The notes: a model not told the origin generated them from the letters alone. Positions 1-11,774 are shown, counted from the stretch's first letter. The stretch: 64,000 bases of DNA from Clarkia xantiana subsp. parviflora (GCA_036873135.1 JAPTYO010000001.1:26217774-26281773); one strand, 5' to 3'. A program made the numbers and translations.

Positions 1-1
1 A

Positions 2-148
2 ACTGAGGAGCAAGTGGCTGATATTTTTACCAAGGTACTCCCAAAACATCTACATTTTTTATTATCTGATAAATTAGGTATGCCTAATGTGTTCAGGAAT
101 CTGGGTGAGTTGGAGTTTGAACTTGGATTGGAAAGGAGTCCAGATTGA
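2..148 (+). pseudogene. Ty1/copia polyprotein, C-terminal end (RNase H tail), partial
   Basis: The frame opens at the window edge and reads 48 codons to a TGA at 146-148. It begins TEEQVADIFTK, which is the conserved end of plant copia RNase H domains; the family's usual form is ADxxTKxL followed by a variable tail of 30-50 residues. The rest of the element lies to the left of the window. The stop is followed at once by a G-rich polypurine tract (147-154) and by TGTTAAAG, the expected start of a 3' LTR, so this is the natural end of pol and not a random ORF. This copy belongs to a different copia family from those at 14-20 and 46-54 kb. Whether the missing part is intact cannot be judged. Confidence 0.85.
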
Positions 149-154
149 GGGGGG

Positions 155-660
155 TGTTAAAGTATGTGCAATCTGGGCCTCTGTTGGTTTAGTGTGTTTA
201 CTGGGCTCAAGCTTGGTTTGGACTTGTACTCAGTATTCCGTGTTGGTTTATTGGGCTTGGCCCATTTCGACGGTTGGCTTGTTTTTGTTAGCCCGGTATT
301 TTTACTAGGGACTAACTTATGGAGGTTTGAAACTAAGGGGACTTTTTAACTAGGGACCCCGCCATATATATAGGTGAGGATTAGGGGAAACCCTAATTCG
401 ATGAGCCGCAATACAGTCAAATTTTTTTTTTTCTCTTCTGTTTTTCCTCAGGCGATTCTAGGGTTTGCAACGTTCCACCAAAATCCAGAAGTAGGATTTT
501 AGGATTATTTTTCTCGACTGTATAAGTTTTGAATCAGGACTGCTTTTCTAAAAACCAGCCAATTTAACCACCAGTTTGTGCAAAACAGAAGAGGTTGAGA
601 GAATTGATCGAGGAAGCAATAAAGAAGAGAAGCCAGAAAACCCTAGCGAAACACTTATAA
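155..660 (+). repeat. 3' LTR of the copia element at the left edge (right end approximate)
   Basis: The LTR starts with TGTTAAAG directly after the polypurine tract. A TATA-like stretch lies at about 364-373 (CCATATATATAGG), followed by a transcribed leader with a CCCTAATTCG motif, as expected for U3-R. I could not identify the terminal CA because the opposite LTR is outside the window, so the right end is a guess. The short ORFs inside it are fortuitous. Confidence 0.6.
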
Positions 661-1196
661 CGGGAAAATCTTATGCGTCATGACGTGCTCGCTTCACGTG
701 AAGAATTATGTAAATTTTGAACTCTAAAATTGGCGGGATCTATATACTTGCTAGTTTCTAAAAGTTCGACTAGCTATTTCATAAAAAGATTTAGCTATTT
801 ATTTGTAGTTTTTCTGATGATAAGTATATATATAGTTTACCTATCTTGGTATTTAGAGGTATTTAGATATATGGAGTTTGTTATTTTGTCGTGTATATGT
901 ATGGCGAGTATCCCATGAAGTTTGTCGTTTCGATTAAATTAGGCTTTAAACTTCATCGAAATCCTAAAATGTTGTCTTGTTAGGTATTTAGAGAGTCGAA
1001 CCACCAAGCTGTTGATAGCTATTAAGTATTAACTCCCTTATTTTTTTTGGAAGGACGACCAACGTGTCTCCCTTAATTCCCCTTCCAAATTAAATTTGCA
1101 AGAAATAACTTATAATAATCTCTCATACACCAACACCATATATATATAGGATGCTCCTATGCATTTTATTGTTGCATACACTTTATTATACTACAC
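661..1196. other. AT-rich intergenic DNA, no gene seen
   Basis: No ORF with codon-like character, splice-site pattern or recognisable repeat is visible. The stretch holds AT-rich runs and a short TATATATA tract near 1139-1148. It may include the unrecognised end of the preceding LTR. Confidence 0.5.
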
Positions 1197-1654
1197 GTTA
1201 ATTAATTGGTTAATATGTTTTTTTGTCCAACATTTTTGACAACTTTTGAGTTTTGATTAAATATATTTTTAACTTAGTTTTGGTACCATATGTTTGACAA
1301 CTTTTGGCTTTTGGTCCGGCGACTCTAGCCATAGTCCGTCATAGCCATGGGTTGAACAATGGCTAAGTCAATTTAGTTATAGGGTGCGGTTGATAATGTT
1401 TAAGGACTAAATTGCAAAAATAAAAAGTTAGGACAGTAAATTTGAGGACTAAACTAAACAAGATAAAAATTTGGGGCTAGGCATGTGCAAGTCACGTGAC
1501 TATTTAATAGTCAAACTGACGGTCAACTAACGAATGGACCAAAATCCAAAAGATGTACATATGGTACAAAAACTAGACAAAAAAATGTTGGACCAAAACT
1601 CAAAAGTTGTCAAAGTTGTTAGATCAAAAGACATGTTGATCCTTAATTAATAAA
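1197..1654. repeat. MITE-like element with imperfect terminal inverted repeats
   Basis: The left end (TTAATTAATTGGTTAATATG, then a run containing TTTGACAACTTTTGAG) is mirrored on the opposite strand by the right end near 1580-1654, giving inverted repeats of about 60 bases around a core of about 330 bases. It has no coding capacity. The core, including the segment around GTCACGTGACT at 1493-1503, recurs inverted at about 45020-45310, so this is a dispersed family. Superfamily is not assigned. The right flank (1635-1697) contains a tandem duplication of about 35 bases. Confidence 0.6.
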
Positions 1655-1899
1655 TAATTTATCTATAATGTTGATCCTTAATTAATAATTTATCTATAAT
1701 GTACATGTTCATCGTGGCCATTGTGTAAAATTTATCTCAGTTACAACGTCTTTCGTTTTTAGGTAATATGATACGCATGGTATAATGTAATAAAGTTGTC
1801 TTCATCAGTCTGATTCTTTTATTTTTTTTTAATAAATTTTAGTTAGATCTTCAATTAATTGATTAATTTTGAGAGCTTGTTAATTCTACGTTAAGAACT

Positions 1900-2635
1900 T
1901 GATGGGTTCCGCTATGGCTGTTAGGCCCTTTAACGACGAGGAAATGGCGAACAAGCCCACTGGGCCCTAAATGGAGGTCAAGATGACCCAGGTGAAGGGT
2001 CCCGACGTAGGGAGTCCCGATGATGAAAGGTCCCGACAGAGTCGGTCCCGATAGGTGAGCTGGAAGCTCCCGATGAGAAGCCTTTAAGTAGGCCCCGATG
2101 ATGAATCCCTGAGAATGATTGGCCCTGTCACGATGACGAGGGGCCCCGAGCGGTGACACAACGAGATAACTCTGGAGTCCCCGATGTTAGTCGGGACTTG
2201 CTATCAGAGGTTAAGGCCGAGATACGCGGGGCGTGGCCGAGATACGCGGAGCGTAGCTAAGATACGCGGAGCGTAGCTAAGATACACGGAGCGTGGCCGA
2301 GATACGCGGGGCGTGGCCGAGATAAGCGAGATCATGGCCTAGATAGGCGGGATCGTACCCGAGATACGCGGAATACGGGCTAACCACCCCAACGGTTCAC
2401 CAGGTAACTGAGGTACCTCTCCGCCTATAAAAAGGCAGAGGTCACCTCAGATCAATTACGTTTTTATATACGCTACTTGAGATTACTGCTTGCCAGTCCA
2501 TACGAGATACTCATTTAAGCATCAGAGAGGGATTCTGGGTCACCGCCCGGTATATCCCCTCTTGCAGGATTACGTGGAGCAAAGGAGCAAGGATCGCCGT
2601 CAAAGATCGTACTGGAGTTCCACCGTGATCCAACA
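1900..2635 (+). repeat. 5' LTR of T1
   Basis: Starts TGATGGGTTCC and ends GATCCAACA. A TATA box (TATAAAAA, 2426-2433) is framed by short inverted GAGGT/ACCTC repeats. From about 2216 to 2330 the U3 carries a degenerate tandem array of a 20-base unit built on GAGATACGCGG.GCGTGGC. The LTR is 736 bases, against 695 for the 3' LTR. The difference is two extra array units plus a 1-base indel. Confidence 0.93.
2426..2433 (+). promoter_or_regulatory. TATA box of the T1 5' LTR promoter
   Basis: TATAAAAA lies about 210 bases before the LTR end, a normal place for the U3/R promoter. The same motif lies at about 12636-12643 in the 3' LTR. Confidence 0.6.
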
Positions 2636-2636
2636 T

Positions 2637-2654
2637 TGACGCCGTCTGTGGGAA
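2637..2654 (+). other. Primer-binding site of T1
   Basis: TGACGCCGTCTGTGGGAA starts one base after the LTR. It matches the TGGCGCCGTCTGTGGGA site seen in T2 and T4 except for one base, probably a G-to-A change. All five gypsy-type elements in the window share this site, so they use the same tRNA primer. I do not assign the tRNA. Confidence 0.75.
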
Positions 2655-2671
2655 CGTAACAAAAAGCTGAT

Positions 2672-5600
2672 ATGCCTTCTACTCGTTCAATGGCGGCTGG
2701 CAAGCAAAGAAGACAAGGACAATCTGGTGGTTCCCGTCATCCTGCTGCGACGACTCTGAATTCACCACCGGAACATGAGGAGGACCAGAACCTTCCTGCT
2801 GCTGAGGTCTCCCAGACAGGGGGGCATAATGATGGTCCCGAAGATGCTGCTGCCCAGCACCAGGGGAATAGGGAGCAGGAGGCTCCTCCAGCTGCGGACC
2901 TGACGAGGGCTGTGGCGGAAGCCATGCCGATGTTTTTGGCAGCCGTGGAGGCCCTCTTAGATCGGAGAGAGGCTGCGAGGAGGCAAGAGGAGATGCCCCC
3001 ACTAGAAGAGGAAGCGCCCCCACCAGCAGAGGTTCAGAATGTGCGGGAGGCCCAGCCCCGAGGCCAGGGCAGGAATCAGGAGTTCGTTCAGCCAGAGCGA
3101 TTTGTGGTCGACGGGTCAGGACCGGTGCAACACAGGACCATCCCCCTTAATGGTCTCATCACCCCCGATCAGGTGGTTAAGATCGTGAACATCTGCATGG
3201 GAGAGCAGAAGCCGCTGGTGTCGGAGCTGAGGGATCGATCCACCCATCCCTTCGTTCCTCGACTCATAGACACCCTCGCCCCGCCAGGACTGGGTATCCC
3301 ACGATTAAGGAGTACGATGGCGAGGGAGATCCGGTTCGTCATGTCCATAAGCACCTCATGGCATGTTTGGGCAGAGCCCCAAACGAAGATATTGTGTGTA
3401 CGCTGTTCCCGAATACACATGGCAAGAGAGCCCTAACCTGGTTCTTCAGTCTGCCCCCAGGCTGCATCACTTGCTGGGCTGATATGCATGACCGCTTCAT
3501 TCAGCAGTACCAGGGTCGCAGACGTTTGCTGAAGAGTGTGAGGTCCCTGACCCAGGTGGTACAGAGGCCCGATGAGTCGCTGGCGCATTATTACCAGCGG
3601 GTACACTGCCATCGTGGCGGAGATTGATGAGGAGATTTCAGAGGGTGAAACCATCCGTACCTTCATTCGGAACCTAACAGTCCCCTACGGTTCCGACTTG
3701 ATGCACATCGTGGCTGAGAAGGCTGTGTGGAATATGGAGGCATTGCAGAAGAGGGTGCAGCGGCAAATCGATGTCCAGGAATCGAAGATAGCCGCTGGAG
3801 AGCTTGAGCCCCCGAAGTCGAATAAGGGAAAGCAATCGGTCAAACCCTTAGACGATCGCAAGTCGAAGGATAAAACCGAGAGCAGTCGGGGTCGAGGTCG
3901 CCCTGATCGGAGGGATGATAGGCGTTCCTCGAAGAAGGACAGGCGGGAGGATCATGACATTCCTCTCAACAGCTCTATGGCGGAGGTGTTAACGGTCATG
4001 GAGCGACAGGGTATCTCTAGGTACCCCCCGAAGAAGGAAGGAGAATTTTTGGGCTCCCGCACCGATCGCTACTGTCGATTCCATCGCGCGAATGGCCACG
4101 ACACCAATCATTGTCGGGAGCTGAAGAAGGAGATCGAAAAGCTGATCCAGAAGGGGAAGCTTATGGAGTTTGTCGGGGAGAAACGGTGCCGATCCCGTTC
4201 TCGATCCCGATCACGGTCCCGTTCCCGATCCCGCGATCGGTCCCCAAAGAAGAAGAGGTCCGACCCAGAGTCTTCTGGTGCCCGTAAGGAGAAGCGGGGC
4301 ACTATAAATGTGATTCATGGAGGATTTGCCGCGGGGGGGGGTGATACCTCGTCCTCCCGGGAGGTTTATGCCTCTAGAATTCCTGCTGCTGTGGTGTTGG
4401 GCAAGAGGTCCCGATCCTGGACCCTTAAGGAAGAGATGGTGATCTCCTTTTCGTCGGAGGATCTCGTAGGCGTGGAGACTCCACACGATGACGCTCTGGT
4501 CGTGACCTTGGATGTGGATGGGTACGAGATGAAGCGGATTCTGATCGACGGAGGGAGCTCCTCCGATATTCTGTTCATGGATGCACTGGAGGCCATGGGG
4601 AAAACGAAGAAAGACCTGAAGGAGGCGAACTTCCCGATGGTCGGATTCTCTGGCTCTACCTCCTATCCGCTAGGGGTGATCACCTTACCAGTGGAGTTTG
4701 GTAGCGGATGGAAATCAAAGAGGAGGAACGTGGAGTTTGTGGTAGTTGATTCCGCGGGGACTTACAACGCGATCATCGGGAGAACTACCATCAACCCCCT
4801 TATGGCAGTTGCCTCGACTGTACACCAGAAGATGAAGTTCCCGACTGACCATGGAGTCGGAGAGGTCAAGGGCGACCAGGTTGCTTCCAGAAAATGTTAT
4901 GTCAACGCCACTCGAAGGAGGAGACGAGAGGCCATGACTGTCCTCCAGACAGATGCTGATCCTAGAGAGGAGTTTGGGCGTCCCGCCCCCGTGGAGGATC
5001 TGAAGGAAGTCGAGATTGACGGACCTCAGAGGAAGGTGAAAATCGGGTCTGCTTTGACCGAAGAGACAGCCCAAGAATTGATCGATCTGCTGAAAAAGTT
5101 CAAGGAGCTGTTTGCCTGGTCCCCGAGTGACATGCCAGGAATCAGCCCCGATGTGATCGTACACGAATTGAAGATCGATCCCGCGATCAAACCTATCGCA
5201 CAGAAAAGGCGTCCGATGGGCACGGATAAGAGGATTGCAATCCAGCAGGAGGTGGGCAGGTTGCAATTCCAGAATTGGGTTGCTAACCCGGTGCTGGTGA
5301 AGAAGAGCAATGGGAAATGGCGGATGTGTGTTGATTTCCGCGACCTGAATAAGGCTTGCCCGAAGAACTGTTACCCGCTCCCGAGAATCGACCAGCTGGT
5401 GGATGCCACGTCGGGACATGAGCTGTTGAGCTTCATGGATGCGTACTCGGGCTACAACCAGATCAAGATGGCTAAGGAGGACGCTCCTCACACAGCATTT
5501 TATGCAGACAGTGACATCTATCACTACGATGTCATGCCTTTCGGGTTGATTAATGCCGGGGCAACCTACCAGCGGATGGTGAACAAGCTGTTCGGAGATA

Positions 5601-8152
5601 TGCTAGGGGAGACCATGGAGGCTTACGTGGATGAGGCTTCATCAAGTTCGCTTAAACCCGACAAAATGCGCCTTCGGAGTCCACTCAGGGAAATTTCTGG
5701 GCTTTATGGTGAGCCAGAGAGGAAGATGCAGTCTCCGATAAACCATCGGGAGGTGCAAGTGCTGAATGGCCGACTGGCTGCAATGAATCGCTTCCTGTCC
5801 AAGGCAAGTGACCGATCAATGCCATTTTTTGAAGTCCTGAGGGCCAACAAGAAGTTTGAGTGGACCGCCAAGTGTGAAGAAGCGTTCCAGGCACTCAAGC
5901 AACACCTTCGCACCCTCCCGCCGTTGGCAAAACCTGTTCCAAGCGAGCCGCTCTATCTTTACTTGGCTGTTTCTGAATTTTCCATTAGCTCTTTGTAAGT
6001 GAAGGTTGTCGAGGGTAATCAAGTCCCCGTCTATTATGTAAGCAAGGCGTTTGCCAAGTCTGAAATGAATTATCCTGTCGTTGAGAAGTATCTCTTTCCG
6101 TTGATTATTACTGCTCGGAAGCTGAGGCCTTACTTCCATGCACACGAGATTACTGTATTAACGAACCAACCTCTGAAGCACTTTTTGAACCGGCCTGATG
6201 CGTCGGGGAGATTAGTAAAATGGGCAGTCGAGCTTAGTGAGTTTCGCATACACTTTGCTCCGAGAACGGCTATTAAGGGCCAGGCATTGGCAGATTTCAT
6301 AGCAGAGTCTACAGCCCCCGATCTGGAAGAAGCGGGCCCTGTAGAGGGGGCAACCATGGAGGTCCCGATAGAAGAACAACCAGAGATGGTAGAGCAATCA
6401 GAACAGCCAAACGAGGAAAATACTTGGGAGATATATACGGATGGCTCCTCGAGTTCAGATGGATCAGGAGCAGGGTTTGTATTGATACCACCAGACGGAG
6501 GTGAACCGCTGCAATATGCTTTGGCCTTAACATTTAGGGCCACAAACAACGAAGCTGCGTATGAGGCTCTTATCACGGGCCTGAAAATTGCCAAAGGTAC
6601 TGGAGTTGCTCACTTGAGAGTGAAGTGTGACGCGGCCTTGATTGTGAATCAGGTTCAAGGGCGATACGAGGCGAAGAGCCCGATAATGAGGAAGTACCTG
6701 CGCGAGGTACAAGCCTTGAAGGAGAGCTTTAAAAGCTTCGACATCGAGGCGATCCCGATGGAGGAAAACGTGGAGGCAGATGCCTTAAGCAAATTTGCCC
6801 TGGGGGCACCCTTAGAGGAAAATCGGAAGGTGCACTTTTTGGAGAAGGTGATCTTGTCGACCACCGACCCGACACAGGTGTGTGCAATTGAAGCAGGATC
6901 GGAGGAGGAGCCCACTTGGATGACCCCGATAGTCGCGTACCTGGCTACGGGGGCAGTCCCCGATGATAAAGTAGTAGCTGACAGGATACGTCGGATCGCG
7001 GCTAATTACGTGATGCTGGACAATCAGCTATACAAGAAGGGCTGGTTCTCGACTCCGTACTTGAAGTGTGTGGCTGAGCCCGACACAAGTCGAATCCTGA
7101 AAGAGGTGCATGAAGGGGTCGCGGCTTGTCATGAAGGGGCCTGATCCATTATGAGGAAAGTGCTGAACTTGGGCTATTATTGGCCTACGATGAGCAAGGA
7201 GGCGACGTCGTTGGTCCGATCCTGTGACGCGTGCCAGAGGTACGCCCCGAGTATTGTGGCTCCGGCCGCTAATCTGACATCCGTCAAGAGCGCTTGGCCC
7301 TTCGCGCAGTGGAGCATCGACTTGGTGGGACCTTTTCCACAAGCACAAGGTCAACGTAAGTATTTACTTGTAGCTATCGATTATTTTTCGAAATGGATAG
7401 AGGCAAAGGCGTTGGCCAGAACGACGGGGAACCAGATTGTCAAGTTCCTCCAGACCCATATTGTGTCCAGATACGGGATTCCTAAGGTGGTGATCAGCGA
7501 CAATGGTCCACCGTTTAACGGGTCTCAGGTGAAGGAGTATCTGGAGGAGTTGAATATCGAGCATCAGACAGCTTCTGTACGCCATGCTCAGACTAATGGC
7601 CAGGTGGAATCAGCCAACAAAATCGTGATGGATGGCCTGAAGAAGAGGGTCTATGCCTTGAAGGGCAAATGACTGAACGAGCTGGAAAACGTGCTTTGGG
7701 CCGTTAGAACGACACCCAAACGAGCAACTGGGGAAACTTCGTTTGGCCTTATTTATGGCACGGAGGCGGTAGCTCCCGTGGAGGTAGCCGTAGCATCCCA
7801 TCGGATGAGATATTACGAGCCTCCGACGAACGATGAAATGAGACGTCTGGACTTGGACTTGCTCGAAGAGAAGAGGCGGGAAGCCGACGAAGTCCAGGCT
7901 CGAATGCGTTTGGCGACGGCCAGGTATTACAATCGGCGAGTTAAGTCCCGACAATTCTTCGTCGGGGAGCTGGTTTGGTGTCGCAACAAGTTCACCCTTT
8001 TGGATCGGATCAGCAAGATGTCACCAAAATGGGAAGGACATTACAAGGTCGTGGGGATGCTAGCCCCGAATGCATACAAGTTGGAAGACCTCGATGGCAG
8101 AGTATTAAAGCATTCTTTTAGTGGCGAACACTTGAAGAAACACCATGCTTGA
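2672..8152 (+). pseudogene. T1 gag-protease-RT-RNaseH-aRNaseH-integrase polyprotein, decayed
   Basis: One long gag-pol frame starts at ATG 2672 (MPSTRSM). In order: gag core (about 3160-3800), CX2HX4HX4C knuckle (about 4070-4115), Arg-Ser repeats (4187-4260), aspartic protease with LIDGGSSSDILF (about 4540), reverse transcriptase (about 5080-5640), gypsy RNase H, a second RNase H starting YTDGSSSSDGSG (about 6430), then integrase with DLVGP, SDNGPPF and a GQVESANK glutamate. Breaks: a 1-base loss near 3300 and a 1-base gain near 3600 that restore the frame; nonsense codons at 5996-5998, 7142-7144 and 7670-7672; deletions in RT before FQNWVANP, at the YVDD box (now YVDE) and just after it. T2 at 36765-42399 is the closest intact-length relative. 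RT loss makes the copy inactive. Confidence 0.93.
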
Positions 8153-8860
8153 AGAAAAGTCGCCTTAAGTGGTGCCCGATGAAAAGTCGCCTTAAGTGGT
8201 GCCCGAAGAAAAGTCGCCTTAAGTGGTGCCCGATGAAAAGTCGCCTTAAGTGGTGCCCGATGTAAAATCGCCTTAAGTGGTGTAAGTTATTTGTCGTTTG
8301 ATTCGATGTAAGCAAATTTTGTGCCATCAATGAATAAAGAGGTTGCTTCCAATCAGAATTATTCTTAGATTTATTCTAAGCATTATTTAGTCGCCTTGAG
8401 TGGTGCACGAGAAAAGTCGCCTTGAGTGGTGCACGAGAAAAGTCGCCTTGAGTGGTGCACGAGAAAAGCCGCCTTGAGTGGTGCACGAGAAAAGTCGCCT
8501 TGAGTGGTGCACAAGATTAAGTCGCCTTGAGTGGTGCACGAGATTAAGTCGTCTTAAGTGATGCGTGATTCTTAGATTTGCTCTAAGTGTTGTTAAAGCC
8601 GTCTTAAGTGATGCACGAGATTAAGTCGTCTTAAGTGATGCACGAGATTAAGTCGTCTTAAGTGATGCGTGATTCTTAGATTTATTCTAAGTATTGGAGA
8701 GTCGCCTTAAGTGGTGCATGATGGTAAGTCACCTTAAGTGGTGCAAGTTAGTAAATCGTCTTAAGTGATGTATGAGAATATCTTAAGTGTCGAGGTTTCG
8801 ACTTAAGTAAGTATAGTAAAGCCACTTTGAGAAGTACAATGAAAAATCGGAACTAAGAAT
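8153..8860 (+). repeat. Tandem-repeat array between the sense and antisense genes of T1
   Basis: The array begins within a few bases of the gag-pol stop. The first block has a 27-base period (GTCGCCTTAAGTGGTGCCCG at 8159, 8186, 8213...). A second block near 8387-8560 has a 26-base variant with GAGTGGTGCACGAG. A third block (to about 8790) uses GTCGTCTTAAGTGATGC. The core CTTAAGTGRTGC is shared by all blocks and also appears in the array of T2. There is no coding content. Tandem arrays at this 3' position are known in Tat-type elements. Confidence 0.85.
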
Positions 8861-8934
8861 GTCTGATATTAATGGGGCTCAAAGGCCCGATGATTACAAA
8901 ATGAGGAGAATACAAGGACTCTAAAGATAAGCAG

Positions 8935-11608
8935 TTAGGCTTGGTCCTTGTCGGCGGCATCAACGGGAGCAGGGTCCACAAGGTCGGTGGCAGAAGGCTC
9001 CACAGGTTCAGCCGCTGGAGGGTCGATTATCGGAGTATCAGCACTTGGAGGCTCCGCTGCGTCTTCAACAATCGCGGGAGTGCTCCCCCCATCACTCTCC
9101 TCCGAGAGAGCAAAGTATTTCTTCGCGAAGGGAGCGAGGGAAGGAGACTTGTCGAAGTTGATGGCGTCGCCATACTCCAGGTGGAGTTCCTCAACCGCGC
9201 TGAAGAGGGTGTTCTCCACCTCCGCGCTGCAGAACTTCACAGCGTCAGCCTGGAAGTCTTCAGACCTCCGATAATCCTCCCGGCCCTTGGTCTCGGCCGC
9301 GACCAGCTGCGCGGGAACCCCCGCAACTTGCTCCTCCAGAGCCTTCTTCTCGAGGACCAGCCTGTCCTCATTAACCTGCCGCTCCTGCCGCTCCCGCTTG
9401 AGGAGCCCCTCGAAGTCGCATACCTGCTTTTGGAGGTCCCGAGTCTTGCGGTCAAAGATGGCCTGCTCCTTGGCCAGCTTTCCCCGCGAAGACTCGTAGG
9501 CCGCGAGATCCTCCTTAAGCTTGGCCGTAACCGCCTGCTCTTGCTCCAAGGCCTCCTCATAGGCGAGTAGGTACCCGATGGAACGGTTGATGTCCCCCAT
9601 CTCCTGCGAAGAAAGGAAAAGAAGTATTAGTAGATGAAAAATCGGACTTATTGATGAAAAGAAGGGTGAAAAGCTTACCTCTATCCGACGCATGCACATC
9701 TCCTTGACCTCCCGGCGCATCTCCTCCCGATCTAAGGTAATCGAGTACCTCATAGAAGGCAGGATCGAGCCTGCTACCAGGTGTAGGGCCAGCTCAGGAT
9801 ATGTGTCCCCTTGTCGGAGCTGGACCCCTTGCAGCGTCTAGATCGGGGTCCAGGGAGCATCCTCCTGGTCGGAGTCGAAGGCCTTGTAGAAGCTCCCGTC
9901 CAGGGGAAGAGGAGAAAGGCCGCCTGGGGACGTAGAGGGGCGTGCCACCGACCCACCCCGGGCTAGGGAAGGAGTGAAGTCGTGGACAGGCGACGGTTGT
10001 CGCTGCGGTTGTGAAGAAGGCGAGGGGGCAGCCCCTTGGAGGTTGGTTTCAGCGGGGACTGCCCCGTCCTCCGACGATGGCGACGGGAGCCACCCTCATC
10101 AGTCTCCTCAGAGGAGTCCAAGCTCTCCACCCGACGAAATTGTTCGCCGGTCGGGGTCCCACCACTGGAGAAAAGTGGTGCCCCTGCCGAAGGAGGCGCC
10201 CCTGCTGAAGGTGGCGCGCCTGCTGAGGCTCCAGCACCCGACGGAGTCCCGGAGTGGCCTGCACCTAAAGGACGAGAAGAGGCTTTAGAAATGTAATCAG
10301 GAAGCTCATTAGAGCCCTTACACCAAACAATACGTCGGGAGACATATTGGTCCTTCCCGCGATAGTTGTAGTAGCCCGCCTTCAGGACACGAGGAGTTTC
10401 CCCTCGAAGGACTCGTTTGACATCGGCGATGCGGGCCTCCATGGTCAAAGGAATCAACTCCTTCGGGACCATCTTCCTGTACGATTTAATAGCAAGGCGG
10501 AGCTTTTTACCTTCTTCAGCGTTCTGGACGCCGAAGAGCTTGTCCACCTCCACACGGCTCCGCTTTGGCCTCTCCGCGGAAGGAGACCCCGATGGAGCAG
10601 CGGCCTTCTTGGCGGACTTCCTCTTCCGCGTGGGGCGGACAGCATCGGTCTCCCCCTGCTTAAGGATCAGATTGGTCAGCACGGATACCTTCTTGGCTGC
10701 TAACAGTAAAAGGAAAAGGGTTAGAGATTTACTCAGGGAACCATATTGGAGGGGCCGTCGAAAAGCTGCCCCCCCGGAAACTACGTCAAGGAGTCGGATC
10801 CTGGCATTCACCAGGTCCCGCTCCACGAGAGAATTGGCATCGAGGGGAGTGTAGGACTCCCCCCCACCGGTAAAGCTGGATGAGCTGAAGAGTCTGGAAG
10901 TCCTCGTCGGTGTAGGTGTGGAAGGCGGGAGGAGAATCCGCTTCCACCTCCCATCGTGGCCACGGGATCGAGGAGTTTTGGATGAAGAAGTATCTCCTCT
11001 TCCACCCGCTGTTGTCGGACCCCGTGTCGACCAGAAGTCCCCGACCCTTGACCACCTTCCAGGTGTCAGTGGTCCAGTTGCACAACCCGAGTTGCGTCTT
11101 GTTCCACTTCGGCATCCGGGGGTAGAAGGCGCAAACCCCCGCCTCGTTTCACTTCATCCCGTAGAAGGTCCTGAAGAGCTTAAGGCTGTATACCCACTGC
11201 TGTCGGAAGCAGAGGACCTGGAAGGCGTTCCACAGGCGTATGGCGTGCAGAGAGAAGGTGGTCGGATGCGTCTTGTAATGCTGGCACATCTCGACCAGAT
11301 TACCGCAGAAGAGGAATCTGATCCCCGCTGATATTTGCCCCGTAGTAACCTCAAGGTTACCCGAGGGGCGGGGCCAGAGATACGGGAAACGAGGTTCCCA
11401 GGTAGAAGTGATGCATCCCTCCCGGAGAGCTGCATCATAGGCGGTGCTGGAAATTTCATTCAGGGCATAGTCGAAGTTGAAGGGCTTCCTTCCCTCAGAA
11501 CCAGATTCACTGTCTGAAATCAGCCATGGAAAGGCACATTGAGTTTTCCGGAAAACTACAAACAAAGAAAAATAGACAAGCAACGAATAAAAAACCCTTA
11601 CCAGACAT
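8935..11608 (-). pseudogene. T1 antisense gene: gypsy-associated protein with C-terminal coiled coil, broken
   Basis: A spliced gene runs against gag-pol. Exon 1 is ATGTCTG (11608-11602). An 88-base GT..AG intron leads to exon 2 at 11513, which carries the motif GIRFLFCGNLVEMC and resembles the Pfam 'putative gypsy type transposon' family (Transposase_28) as I remember it. A middle region has basic and Ala-Pro-Gly-rich parts. Its last intron (9678-9604, phase 0) precedes a coiled-coil exon at 9603-8935 ending DKDQA. Damage: nonsense at 11149-11151, an extra base in a G run near 10860, a frame change near 10000 and a nonsense codon near 9840. The exon 2/3 border is unresolved because the best GT..AG pair is only 36 bases apart. 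The function of this protein family is unknown. Confidence 0.8.
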
Positions 11609-11766
11609 GATGGTTGAAGGCTGAAAGGATGAACTCGACGTTGCCGGAAAGATGATCGGAGGAACACTGAGATCTTCGGAATCGCAAAGCTTGAATTCGC
11701 AGAGAAGTTGCAGAGAGCTTTTGAAAATTCGGAGACGGTAAAAGTGAAACTGTGCCCACGGTTAGG

Positions 11767-11774
11767 GTTTTATA
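11767..11774 (-). promoter_or_regulatory. TATA box of the T1 antisense gene
   Basis: TATAAAAC on the - strand lies 166 bases upstream of the antisense ATG (11608), between that gene and the 3' LTR. T2 has TATAAAAG at nearly the same distance (162 bases). The matched spacing supports an internal antisense promoter, but expression is not shown by sequence alone. Confidence 0.6.

Noticed and set aside
3300..3600. Programmed frameshifting in T1 gag
   Set aside because: Two opposite 1-base changes bracket the segment, and T2 reads through the same region in one frame, so these are mutations.
4715..5524. 269-codon ORF on the - strand
   Set aside because: It lies entirely opposite the T1 protease-RT frame, whose motifs are clear; a codon-bias shadow.
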